A stretch of 50,550 nucleotides of DNA from Candidatus Pacearchaeota archaeon. Lineage in GTDB: Archaea; Nanobdellota; Nanobdellia; Pacearchaeales; GW2011-AR1. This document shows positions 18,933 through 28,183 of this stretch, piece after piece. The notes under the pieces were generated by a model. It did not search any database and was not told the origin of the DNA. It saw nothing but the letters and a program-made list of their open reading frames with translations. The position numbers were made by a program, and so were the translations under genes. Every line of letters starts with the position of its first letter. Within the stretch, counting starts at the first letter, position 1. The stretch lies in the NCBI GenBank assembly GCA_018303945.1, contig JAGVXD010000002.1, forward strand, positions 1-50,550. Direction: 5' to 3'.

Positions 18933-19200
18933 ATCTTTTGCTATGTTCTATATTATTCGGGAGCAGATTTTCCAGTTTATTAGTATTATTGAGCTCCATC
19001 CCACATAAACCGTAAATGATTCTTTATATTACCGAATAACGAAAACGGTGCCCTCTAGGTAGGTGGTTCGTCTCCAACCGATAAATTAACAAAATAATTA
19101 TATTTATCCAATTTAAGCTTTCTTTACCAGTTCTATTTATTTATAAATATTTATTAAATAGTAAAGAAAGGTCTGTAAAGTTCATAATCTGGTAGAAAGC

Positions 19201-19341
19201 ATGGAAAAGAACCAACTAAAAGAAGGTTTGATTTTAACTCTTGATAAAGAAGAAGACTTGGTCGTAGAAGGTAAGAAAGTAACTATTAAACCCGTTTGGA
19301 AATGGTTGCTTGAAAAGAGCAATAGGTTAAGTTATGGATAA
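19201..19341 (+). pseudogene. C-terminal remnant of an archaeal AAA ATPase (DUF4143-type tail)
   Basis: MEKNQLKEGLILTLDKEEDLVVEGKKVTIKPVWKWLLEKSNRLSYG* resembles the LIIT.DEE..I..KKI...P.WKWLL tail of these ATPases; no upstream domains. Confidence 0.55.
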
Positions 19342-19388
19342 CTGCATTGTTTAGACTGCAACGAGAGGCAGTTCTCTGTAAATTAAAA

Positions 19389-20474
19389 TCAATGGTTGAC
19401 AAAATCAATGCCCAGTTCTCTTTCAAGGTCTTCCTGTTGGGAATTTGCTATGTTTGTAGAAGCCCCAAGAATTTGCGAGCTTTTTACCCCAGTTACAATT
19501 ATCAGGACTTTTATAGATTTGTCCATGTCATTGGAGATTTGCGCTCCAGATATTATTTTTGCATCAGTAGATATCTTCTCACCTATTATTTCCATTACTG
19601 TCTTGTACTCATCAAGAGACATATCGGGTCCTCCTACAATATTTACCAAAGCTCCAGTAGCATTTGTTATATCAACGTCCAAGAGAGGATTGTTAACTGC
19701 TTTTTCCACAGCATCTCTTGCCCGGTCTTTTGAATCTGACTCCCCAATTCCTATCAATGAAACGCCCCCTTTAGACATTACTGCCTTTATATCTGCAAAG
19801 TCTAGATTTACAAGTCCTGCCTTAGTAACTAATTCTGTAATTCCCTTTACAGAATTGGTAAGTATTTCATCAGCAACTTTAAAGGCAGTGTGTATCGGCA
19901 GTTCAGGAGCTATCTCAAGCAGCTTGTCATTTGGAATAACAATTAACGTGTCAGTCACAGCAACCATTCTCTCAAGTCCATACTGTGCGTTCTCTATGCG
20001 TTTCTGTCCTTCAACTGTAAATGGCAAGGTTACAACCCCTATAGTCAGCGCCCCAAGTCTTTTAGCTATATCGGCTACTACGGGAGCCGCCCCAGTTCCA
20101 GTTCCTCCGCCAAGACCACACGTAATAAATACCATATCAACTTCTCCAAGCTTCTTCTTTATTTCCTGCTCTGATTCTTTGGCTGACTGCTCGCCAATTC
20201 TAGGATTGCTTCCAGCTCCAAGTCCATGAGTCAGCTCCCGCCCTATGAGTATCTTAGCATCTGCATTTGTGTAAAGAAGGTCTTGAGCATCAGTATTAAC
20301 TGCCAAAATTTCACATCCTTTTATTCCAGTCTCCTTCATTCTTGAGACTGAATTGCCTCCCCCTCCGCCACAACCAACTACTTTTATCCTAGCACCTTGT
20401 TTTTGAAGCAGAGATTCTAGTTCTCTGTCAATATCGCTAGTTCCAGGATTCTCTTTTTCATAAAGTTCAGCCAT
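19389..20474 (-). CDS. ftsZ: Cell division protein FtsZ
   Basis: IKVVGCGGGGGNSVSRM, GGGTGTGAAPVVA tubulin signature; start chosen at the internal Met of the 19389..20528 ORF. Confidence 0.97.
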   Translation of the reverse strand: MAELYEKENPGTSDIDRELESLLQKQGARIKVVGCGGGGGNSVSRMKETGIKGCEILAVNTDAQDLLYTNADAKILIGRELTHGLGAGSNPRIGEQSAKESEQEIKKKLGEVDMVFITCGLGGGTGTGAAPVVADIAKRLGALTIGVVTLPFTVEGQKRIENAQYGLERMVAVTDTLIVIPNDKLLEIAPELPIHTAFKVADEILTNSVKGITELVTKAGLVNLDFADIKAVMSKGGVSLIGIGESDSKDRARDAVEKAVNNPLLDVDITNATGALVNIVGGPDMSLDEYKTVMEIIGEKISTDAKIISGAQISNDMDKSIKVLIIVTGVKSSQILGASTNIANSQQEDLERELGIDFVNH

Positions 20475-20609
20475 GCACTGCAGACGTACTATCTGTTTAT
20501 AAGTATTGTTGTTTTGCTCTAGCGTCACATTCCGACGATAAGAGCCATTAAAGAGATATTAATTCCAGAGTAGTGAGATACTCTTATATACTTTGCATCA
20601 ATCTCTTTT

Positions 20610-20866
20610 TTAAGCTGGTACGGACAGTTCGGTTGTCCTGAAAAGGATGCTCGCAGAGCAGCCTCTGGCGTGTGTTCGGCTATCAAGGAAGTGACTGGAC
20701 TATAACTCACTTTCTGAAATCTGCACACGGTAAGCTTCCCTTTGGCGCGAAGGAGATCACCTTTAAAACAAGTCGCGAGGTTAAGATTGACCGACAGAGT
20801 TTAAGGAACTCCTCCACCGAGTCCAGAATATCAGAAAGCCCTGCATGGCAAGGGCTTTTAGGTGCT
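20610..20866 (+). ncRNA. Structured non-coding RNA candidate; class unresolved (RNase P RNA is one hypothesis)
   Basis: TATA-like CTTATATAC about 25 nt upstream; locally higher GC; hairpins GGACA/TGTCC, GCTC/GAGC, CGTGTG/CACACG enclosing AAGTGA/TCACTT; 3' hairpin AAAGCCCT-GCATGGCA-AGGGCTTTT; no convincing ORF. Confidence 0.6.
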
Positions 20867-20925
20867 TAAAATGTACATCGTTTTAAGCATCAGCTTATGC
20901 CATAAAATTCAGGAGTAAAGCTGGT

Positions 20926-21066
20926 ATGAAAAGGACTAAAAATTTAAAATCGCGCAAGAAGGCAAGAAGAAGCAGAAGTTCAGGTAAAAAAAGCAAGATT
21001 TCTAAAGTTAAAAAATTAATTAAGCTTTCTCTCTCAAGAAAAAAGAAAAAACGTTCCCACCGTTAA
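20926..21066 (+). CDS. Highly basic 46-aa protein
   Basis: aggagtaaag RBS-like; MKRTKNLKSRKKARRSRSSGKKSKISKVKKLIKLSLSRKKKKRSHR*; absent from the ORF track (size cut-off). Confidence 0.6.
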   Translation: MKRTKNLKSRKKARRSRSSGKKSKISKVKKLIKLSLSRKKKKRSHR

Positions 21067-21752
21067 TTTTCATGATTGTGTTCGTGTGAGTGTTCATGTA
21101 AATCATTTTTGTCAGACTTTTCTTCTTCTTTCAATTCAAAAGACAGCTCTCTGCCCATTAATTCTTTGAATTGTGGAGAGAATGCTTTTACATATTGCTC
21201 AAGTATTTCAGGTCCCTTAACAATTATACTCTCTTTAATTTCAAATTCAGGAACCATCCTGAATATAACTTTAAATAAAGATTCAGCTCTTTCTTTATCT
21301 TCAATTACTTTTCTCGTCACTGTAAATACATATCTAAGTTTCTTTCCCGCCAGAGGATTATTAAAATCAGTCACGACTCTTGCCCCAGATATAGTTATTA
21401 TTTTAGCAAGCATGCCATCAAGAGTTAAGCTAAGTCCGGGATAAGGATTAATCTTGTTATCTGTAAATGTTTTTAGGGGAATTGTTTTGACAAGTTCTCT
21501 TCTTCTCTCTCCAAAACCATCCTTCGCTTCCAAGTTTATTTCATATTCTTTTCCTATTTCTTTGCCTTCAAAGGAGCGGTCAAGTCCAGGTACAACCATT
21601 CCCTTGCCCACCACAATAATGCTTTCTTCTGCTTTTGCTTTCGGATCTAATTTCTTAAGCTCTACCTCAATATTAGAATCAAAAAGAGATTCATTGGCAT
21701 ATCCTTTAAATCTAAATGCAATGAATTCATTTTTCTGCACAGTTTCCATCAT
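21063..21752 (-). CDS. FKBP-type (SlyD-like) peptidyl-prolyl isomerase with His-rich tail
   Basis: IIVVGKGMVVPGLDRSFEGKEIGKEYEINLEAKDGFGER; C-terminal HEHSHEHNHEN. Confidence 0.9.
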   Translation of the reverse strand: MMETVQKNEFIAFRFKGYANESLFDSNIEVELKKLDPKAKAEESIIVVGKGMVVPGLDRSFEGKEIGKEYEINLEAKDGFGERRRELVKTIPLKTFTDNKINPYPGLSLTLDGMLAKIITISGARVVTDFNNPLAGKKLRYVFTVTRKVIEDKERAESLFKVIFRMVPEFEIKESIIVKGPEILEQYVKAFSPQFKELMGRELSFELKEEEKSDKNDLHEHSHEHNHEN

Positions 21753-21878
21753 TTCTGGTGAGAATCACCTTTTATAAAACTTCTTGTCAGAAAGAAGTTT
21801 CTCGATTAATATTACAAAAAGTATATGGAATAGTACTTTAAGAGTATTATTTTGGAGAATTATACTATTTCGAGCCGG

Positions 21879-22757
21879 TTATTTAGTTCTAAGGCGAGCA
21901 AAGAAATCCCTTATTGGAGTAACTTGTTCTTCAAGTGCAGAGAGTTTTACTTTTCCTTTTTGAATATCAGTAAGTGTTTGGTAATGTTTAGTAATTTCTC
22001 TTTGTGTGTATGATATTGTGCTGTTTTGCATAACAGGCTTATTTTTTTGCGCGCTGGCTTCGCCCATAAAATTCAAAGGAAAAATACCATGAACCCAGTA
22101 GCTGCCGTTCAAGTACCCGTACCCCGACCAGGCGTCGTCACGCCAGCACAACCACATTTGCGTTAAAAGTGTACCTTCTTGTGCATCCACAGTTTCCGGA
22201 TCAACAAGAATAACTTCAATAGGAACATTACCGTTCCATTCGTAGAATGCATCTGCCAACTGCCTTTTCTTCTTTCCTCTACCAATATATCCCGGCATAA
22301 TGGTTCTTAGAATGTCAAAATTAGCTCTAGGCTTAATATAAAAGTTTTTTCTAGAAGGAAGTATAACCACACTTCTCATTTCAGGATTTTGGTTTTTTGC
22401 GTCTAACTCTGCTTGGTTGAGATCTTCATCATATTCTGTTCTTGTCGAGGTATTAAAGTATTTGTCATCACCGTTTGCTTCAACTGCTGCTTGCGCCAAA
22501 GATGGATTCAAAAGGCGAGATTGCATTCTCAATAAAGGCTGTGCATTTTGCGCATACTCAAAGCCTGCAGTAACATAACTACCTTGATCCACACCAATCT
22601 CCTCATTTCCAGCGGTTGCAACACGAATGTATCCCTCTTCTCGCGGAGTAATTAAACGGCCACCATTTTTTTGAAATTCACCAAGAACATATGCAAAGTT
22701 TCCATCTACTTCTCCAATTGTCCCTATTTTCTTTACTTTTGCAATAACGTTAACCAT
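21879..22757 (-). CDS. Hypothetical protein (orphan)
   Basis: 292-aa ORF. Confidence 0.6.
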   Translation of the reverse strand: MVNVIAKVKKIGTIGEVDGNFAYVLGEFQKNGGRLITPREEGYIRVATAGNEEIGVDQGSYVTAGFEYAQNAQPLLRMQSRLLNPSLAQAAVEANGDDKYFNTSTRTEYDEDLNQAELDAKNQNPEMRSVVILPSRKNFYIKPRANFDILRTIMPGYIGRGKKKRQLADAFYEWNGNVPIEVILVDPETVDAQEGTLLTQMWLCWRDDAWSGYGYLNGSYWVHGIFPLNFMGEASAQKNKPVMQNSTISYTQREITKHYQTLTDIQKGKVKLSALEEQVTPIRDFFARLRTK

Positions 22758-22866
22758 ATGTTCCGCAACAAAAGAAAGTATATAAAACTTTCTATTATGT
22801 TACTATTATAAAATTAATTAACTAACATTAAGGAGATTATAAATAACTGCAAGATTTTTCAATTAT

Positions 22867-22943
22867 ATTACAGAGACCTCAAGAACCCTGTGTTCTTGAT
22901 GACTGCATACAAAGTGAGCTACAACCTACATAGTTCTCTGTAT
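22867..22943. repeat. Intergenic stem-loop element, family copy B
   Basis: Outer stem TACAGAGA (22869-22876)/TCTCTGTA (22935-22942); inner hairpin TCAAGAAC/GTTCTTGA; core TACAAAGTGAGCTACAACCTAC at 22908-22929. Confidence 0.75.
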
Positions 22944-22982
22944 CTAATAGAATTCTCTATAATCGACAAACTTGTCAGAAGC

Positions 22983-23759
22983 TCAGAAACTTTTCTGATA
23001 GACTGCATTTATTCTTGCTTCCCCATCAAATGTTGCTCCAATATACGCCTGTCCGCGAAATAGATGTGTTGTCAAGCCTATAAAGCTCAGAGCGCCGAGA
23101 GATTCATCAAATCTTGTGCGCACACCAAGCACAAGTTTAGCATTATCGACCGGTAGCGGGGCAATGAATGTCAGGTTAGCCGAGTCATAACTGACTCTTG
23201 CAAGAAATCCTCCAAATTTATCATGTGAATAGTTGAAGAAAGCATAAGGATGAGTGCGAAACAAACGAAATCCAATATTAGTATTGTAATTTTTTCTGCT
23301 TTCAGGTTTGTCTCCTCTTGCAATATCTTCTGCATTTGGCGGGTCATATTTCTCATGTGCGCCGGCTATGCTTGCTTCTACAAATCTAGGTAAATATCGC
23401 CTTGAATTATCAACAATGCCCTGCCTTATGGTTTCCCATGAGCTTCTAAATAAAATATTCACAGCATCATCGTCTAAATCATGAGCAAGAGGCATGCCCT
23501 GCCTTTCATTTCTAAGATATCTAAGTTCTTTTAAAGGCGTAAATTGGTTTGCAAAATTGCGCTCCATGCGTTCATTTAGATTAATCTTGTAAGCTTCCTC
23601 GCTTTTTCTTTCAGACAAAATTTTGAGATAAGAAGTCCGTGACCATGATAATTCAGCAAGAGAGTCTTTATTCTTTTCATATTCTGATTGAGCTTCGGAA
23701 TTTAAAGTAAGAAAAACTGCAGAAGCAATGCTTGCGAGTACGTATCTTGTTGTTGTCAT
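22983..23759 (-). CDS. Secreted protein with signal peptide and beta-rich C-terminus
   Basis: MTTTRYVLASIASAVFLTLNSEAQ signal; alternating-hydrophobic strands ending in AVYQKSF. Confidence 0.6.
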   Translation of the reverse strand: MTTTRYVLASIASAVFLTLNSEAQSEYEKNKDSLAELSWSRTSYLKILSERKSEEAYKINLNERMERNFANQFTPLKELRYLRNERQGMPLAHDLDDDAVNILFRSSWETIRQGIVDNSRRYLPRFVEASIAGAHEKYDPPNAEDIARGDKPESRKNYNTNIGFRLFRTHPYAFFNYSHDKFGGFLARVSYDSANLTFIAPLPVDNAKLVLGVRTRFDESLGALSFIGLTTHLFRGQAYIGATFDGEARINAVYQKSF

Positions 23760-23866
23760 GCTCTCGCATATATCTATAGATTTTGCTCTATTTAAACTTG
23801 ATATACGCCAAATAAATATGAAATAAAAGCAGTAAGCTTTATAAACAAAGTTTCTTGTAAGACTCT

Positions 23867-24256
23867 ATGGTTTTAAGATTAATCACAGCAACTGGTGCAA
23901 AGCCCGGCACGACAATAATGGTCGACGGAGAACCTTATGCAGTACGTTCTAATGATATTAGCAAGACTGGAAAGCACGGGGCAAGTAAGTGCAGGATAGA
24001 GGCAATTTCAGTATTTTCAGGGAAGAAGAAAATAATCGCTGTACCTGGAGATACAAGATTTGACGTTCCAATGATAGAAAAGCGCAAAGCTCAGGTATTA
24101 AGTGTCTCTGAAGTTACTGCATCAGTGATGGACCTTGAAAGTTTTGAAACTTTAGACATTCCATACATTGAAGAAATAAAAGAGCAGCTTGCTCCTGAGA
24201 AACAGGTTGAATATTGGGACATAGAAGGCAAGAAGGCCATTATGAGGGTAATGTAA
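23867..24256 (+). CDS. eif5A: Translation initiation factor aIF5A
   Basis: KPGTTIMVDGEPYAV...SKTGKHGASKCRIEAISVF with hypusination lysine context. Confidence 0.95.
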   Translation: MVLRLITATGAKPGTTIMVDGEPYAVRSNDISKTGKHGASKCRIEAISVFSGKKKIIAVPGDTRFDVPMIEKRKAQVLSVSEVTASVMDLESFETLDIPYIEEIKEQLAPEKQVEYWDIEGKKAIMRVM

Positions 24257-24421
24257 ATGGCGGCTAAAATACCTATTGCTCAGGCGCGATTGTTTGGAAA
24301 TGTTTTTATTTGCAAGGATTGCAATCATAGGATTAGGACTCAAGCAGTGCGAGTCATTGCCAAGAAAATCAAATGCGTCAAATGTGGTGGCCATTCCTTC
24401 AGGCCAGTACGCAAAAAATAG
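24257..24421 (+). CDS. rpl40e: Ribosomal protein L40e
   Basis: MAAKIPIAQARLFGNVFICKDCNHRIRTQAVRVIAKKIKCVKCGGHSFRPVRKK*; not in the ORF track. Confidence 0.9.
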   Translation: MAAKIPIAQARLFGNVFICKDCNHRIRTQAVRVIAKKIKCVKCGGHSFRPVRKK

Positions 24422-24426
24422 GGCTC

Positions 24427-25818
24427 ATGAGTTTTATAGCATACGACATAATATTCTTGGTAGTTTTCACATTACTCGTAGTTTTATTTCTTTACACTCA
24501 CAGGCATAATTTAAAACGTGAGGGATTGCTTTACCTTTATCGCACAAAAGTAGGATTAAGAGTAATTGAGTGGACAAGCAGGAAATATGCTTCAATTCTG
24601 AAACCTATGCAATATCTCATAATAGCTTCAGGATATGCCTTAATGGCGGCAATGCTCTGGTTCTTAGCTAGTTTTTCATATAATTACATTAGGTCCCCAT
24701 TCCTTGCTGAACAACTAAGAGTGCCAGTATTAACTCCTCTTATTCCATATATTGACAAGCTATTTACAGTTGATTTTCTTCCACCATTCTATTTTACTTA
24801 TTGGATTATAATAATAGCTATTATCGCAGTGCCTCATGAATTTGCCCACGGGATTTTTGCAAGACTTAATAAAATAAGAATACATTCAACAGGATTTGGA
24901 TTTTTAGGGCCATTTTTAGCGGCTTTCGTTGAACAGAACGAGAAAGATATGACTAAGGCAAAAAAATTCCCGCAGCTGGCAGTACTTGCCGCCGGAACCT
25001 TTGCTAATGTACTTACAGCTATTATCTTTGGGATAATATTCATACTTTTCACAGCAGCCGCATTTACTCCAGCAGGAGTTTACTTTAACACTTATTCTGC
25101 AGGAATAATAGATGTAAGCTCAATAAACACAATTAATGGTGTGCCATATTCAGAATTTAAATTAGATAATTCAAGCAGTACAGTTCTTAAAATAACTTCA
25201 GACAACTTAACTTATTTTGCTTCTTCTTCATTGCTTGATAGAGCCGTAAAAGAGGGAAGGCAATTAGTAGCTTACGAAGATAGTCCGGCAAGGAGAGCCA
25301 ATCTAAGCGGAGCAATTACTCACATAAACGGCAAGGAAATTAATTCATACGATATTCTTAGAAGCACAATCCAAGATTATAGGGTAGGAGATAATATAAC
25401 TATAACAACGACAAATGGCAAATTATCCAGGGAATTTAATATTACTCTTGCCGAAAAGGAAGGAAGGGCATTCTTGGGAGTAGGAATAATTCCAAATGAG
25501 CCTTCAGGCATTAGAGGATTTGTTTATTCATTCATAAAAGAAGTGAAAGACCCATTTCTGTATTACCATTCAGATTTGGGAGATTTTGGAATATTCATAT
25601 ACGATCTTCTTTGGTGGATAATTATTATTTGTATTAGCGTAGCTCTTGTAAATATGCTTCCAGTAGGCATGTTTGACGGAGGCAGGTTCTTTTATCTTAC
25701 AGTTTTGGGCATAACCGGCAGTGAGAAAGCAGGAAAGCGCGCCTTTAAGATTTCAACATGGATTATTCTTCTTTTAGTTGCGGCGCTTATGTTAAAATGG
25801 TTTTTAGCTATTTTTTAA
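24427..25818 (+). CDS. Site-2 protease family (M50) membrane metalloprotease with PDZ-like domain
   Basis: VPHEFAHGI HExxH motif, LVNMLPVGMFDGGR second motif; internal ATG 24427 chosen. Confidence 0.9.
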   Translation: MSFIAYDIIFLVVFTLLVVLFLYTHRHNLKREGLLYLYRTKVGLRVIEWTSRKYASILKPMQYLIIASGYALMAAMLWFLASFSYNYIRSPFLAEQLRVPVLTPLIPYIDKLFTVDFLPPFYFTYWIIIIAIIAVPHEFAHGIFARLNKIRIHSTGFGFLGPFLAAFVEQNEKDMTKAKKFPQLAVLAAGTFANVLTAIIFGIIFILFTAAAFTPAGVYFNTYSAGIIDVSSINTINGVPYSEFKLDNSSSTVLKITSDNLTYFASSSLLDRAVKEGRQLVAYEDSPARRANLSGAITHINGKEINSYDILRSTIQDYRVGDNITITTTNGKLSREFNITLAEKEGRAFLGVGIIPNEPSGIRGFVYSFIKEVKDPFLYYHSDLGDFGIFIYDLLWWIIIICISVALVNMLPVGMFDGGRFFYLTVLGITGSEKAGKRAFKISTWIILLLVAALMLKWFLAIF

Positions 25819-25879
25819 CTACTTTAATTTAATGAATATTTTTCAAAAGATTTAAAATCTTCTCAATTTTCTTAATTCA

Positions 25880-27553
25880 ATGAAACATAATGGCCCAGGT
25901 TCTGGGATAATTGACAGAGTAATTACAGAAGGGGGCGTGGATTATAGTTTAATTCTAGATGGAAAGAAAGCAGTGCTGCAGGGAGATATCTCTGAAGAAG
26001 ACCTTCCAAAGCCAGATTCAATAATTTTTACAAATCCTTCTGGCTTATTCTCAAAAAACTCCAATATTCTGCCATCCGTTTCTCTTGTTCGCTTTGGGAA
26101 AGTCAAGCCATTGATAGATGGAATATATGCCGTTGTAGAAAACCATATCGCTAGTCATGGACATAATTATTCCCGCCCGGATTTTCTTCAAAAACTTGAG
26201 GAAAAAGTAACTGACAGTGATGCCAGACTATATGTTCAGGTTGCTAGAGCAATGGGGGGAGAATTATTATCAAATTCTGATGAGCGCTTGGCAAGTGCTT
26301 TAGGAATTGTTAAGAACGAACTGGGAATTTTTCAGCCGCAAGGTTTTTATGATTGGAGTAAAGACTTGACAGACGCATTTAGGCAGATAAAAGTTGTAAA
26401 AACTTGTCCGGGATTTTTTTTGGGAAATGAAAGGGACGAAGGACTAAATAAAAAGGTCTTTCGACATTTAATGAGGAGCATAAGCGATAACACAGAGCTC
26501 TCATCAATATATAATAATATTAATTCAATTTATGCAAAACTTACAGATTCTCTTGAGGAAACTCTCTCTCTTTTCCCTCAATCAAGAATACTCTATGAGG
26601 AAAAGTTGTTTAAAGAAATTTCTCTTGAGGCTCAAAGCGATATTCCCACAAATCTAGGAAATGCTTTAGTTGAAGCTTTGCGCAACGGCAGAATTTATCT
26701 TACTCCAAATAAAGATTCAGGGCTTTATACGAGACAAATGCACGAGGTTTCTTCTTTAGTCACGCAATCATCTCCAGAGTTTGATAAATTCAAACCTAAT
26801 GAAACATACTATAAGATTCTTGAAAGGGAGTTTATTTCAAACTGGGTAACAACCCATCACACCCACATAGGTCACATGGGTCATATAGACTTCAATATAG
26901 TTACTGCAGCAGATATCAAATCATCTATAATTATTAAGCCTCAACTTTCTATAGAGCCATTTCCTACAGTTTACGAGAGAATGGCGGACAACTTGGTCTT
27001 CTTAAACAATACTCTTACTTCTGCTTTCGGAGAACAATTTATCAATAAGCAGAGGTTAGACTGCAATGGACGGGGTGTAGGAACTTCAATAGGCGAAGAG
27101 TTGTGCAATCTACAATCCATTTTACGTGGTTTATCTTATCTATCTAAAGACTCAATTCACATGCCCTATCAATGCAATACTACAGCCCAAGAATCACTCA
27201 ATGATGCAATTAATTGGTTGAAAAATATCTCAGAAGATTATGATCTAGAGAGAGAAGCACCTATTTTTACTCCAATAATAAATGGGACGTATGGCTCACA
27301 ATATATCTCTTACATAATTCCAGGATTTACACTTGCCCCCATCTCTATTTTCTACTCTTCTCCTCCGAATGTAAGTCTAAAGCCATACACACGAGATTAT
27401 GAGTTTGGTTCATCATCTTATCTTTTGCCTAGACTAGTTCATAAAGAAGTAAGAGTCAGCAAAGATAAATTGCTCAACGATAGAATTCTTAAAGAGTCTC
27501 TCCCTAGAAATCTTAATTTAGGGCAATTTGAAGAATTCTGCAATGCACTCTAG
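25880..27553 (+). CDS. Large hypothetical protein (orphan)
   Basis: 557-aa ORF with NWVTTHHTHIGHMGHIDF segment. Confidence 0.65.
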   Translation: MKHNGPGSGIIDRVITEGGVDYSLILDGKKAVLQGDISEEDLPKPDSIIFTNPSGLFSKNSNILPSVSLVRFGKVKPLIDGIYAVVENHIASHGHNYSRPDFLQKLEEKVTDSDARLYVQVARAMGGELLSNSDERLASALGIVKNELGIFQPQGFYDWSKDLTDAFRQIKVVKTCPGFFLGNERDEGLNKKVFRHLMRSISDNTELSSIYNNINSIYAKLTDSLEETLSLFPQSRILYEEKLFKEISLEAQSDIPTNLGNALVEALRNGRIYLTPNKDSGLYTRQMHEVSSLVTQSSPEFDKFKPNETYYKILEREFISNWVTTHHTHIGHMGHIDFNIVTAADIKSSIIIKPQLSIEPFPTVYERMADNLVFLNNTLTSAFGEQFINKQRLDCNGRGVGTSIGEELCNLQSILRGLSYLSKDSIHMPYQCNTTAQESLNDAINWLKNISEDYDLEREAPIFTPIINGTYGSQYISYIIPGFTLAPISIFYSSPPNVSLKPYTRDYEFGSSSYLLPRLVHKEVRVSKDKLLNDRILKESLPRNLNLGQFEEFCNAL

Positions 27554-27686
27554 TATAAAATATAACATTTCCTTTTACAGAGAATTCTGTACTGAACATG
27601 ATACAATCAACAGAATTTTCCATATGTCAATCTCCTTGAAGATTTTCTAAGAATAAATTCCGCTATCATCTTTCCAATAGTATATT

Positions 27687-28043
27687 TTATGTAATAAACT
27701 GCACGCCTTCTTTTGTATAGACTGCTATCTTAACTCCAACAGGAACATTCAGCAATGCCGCAATTAATGCCATGTGCTCCTTTCCATTTCCTGATGCAAG
27801 AGACAAAGCGACTTCAAAATCTCCTGACAAAATAGGCTTTATCTTTTCTATCAGCAAATGCTTAAGTTCAGCCAGAGGCTTTGACGTATCAATACTGATT
27901 AATTTGCATTTAGAAGTCATAGGAAAACCCTCAACATCTTTATTCTGCACAATTATAATATCATCACTTTCCATTCTGTTTATTAAGGCTGTAATTTGTC
28001 CCCAATTTTCTTTATCATTTCCTACAAAAGCAACTAATTTCAT
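27687..28043 (-). CDS. Small Rossmann/CARF-like hypothetical protein
   Basis: ALSLASGNGKEHMALIAALL resembles the glycine-rich turn plus helix of CARF-type folds. Confidence 0.5.
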   Translation of the reverse strand: MKLVAFVGNDKENWGQITALINRMESDDIIIVQNKDVEGFPMTSKCKLISIDTSKPLAELKHLLIEKIKPILSGDFEVALSLASGNGKEHMALIAALLNVPVGVKIAVYTKEGVQFIT

Positions 28044-28183
28044 ATTTTCACAAAAAGACGGAGCTTTATAATAGTTGTTGTTATTGATTGCTCAAATGTT
28101 TCTTATACCCACATAACTTGCGATGGGATTTTTTATTCAGAAAAAACACAACCTTTATAATTTGTCTAAATCTTATAAGTCCA

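Noticed and set aside
19396-20229. 277-aa ORF antisense to ftsZ
   Set aside because: Fully inside the conserved ftsZ coding region on the other strand; a codon-bias shadow ORF.
20525-20869. ORFs 20525..20728 (-) and 20672..20869 (+)
   Set aside because: They overlap a compact, hairpin-rich higher-GC block with its own promoter-like and terminator-like signals; better explained as an RNA gene.
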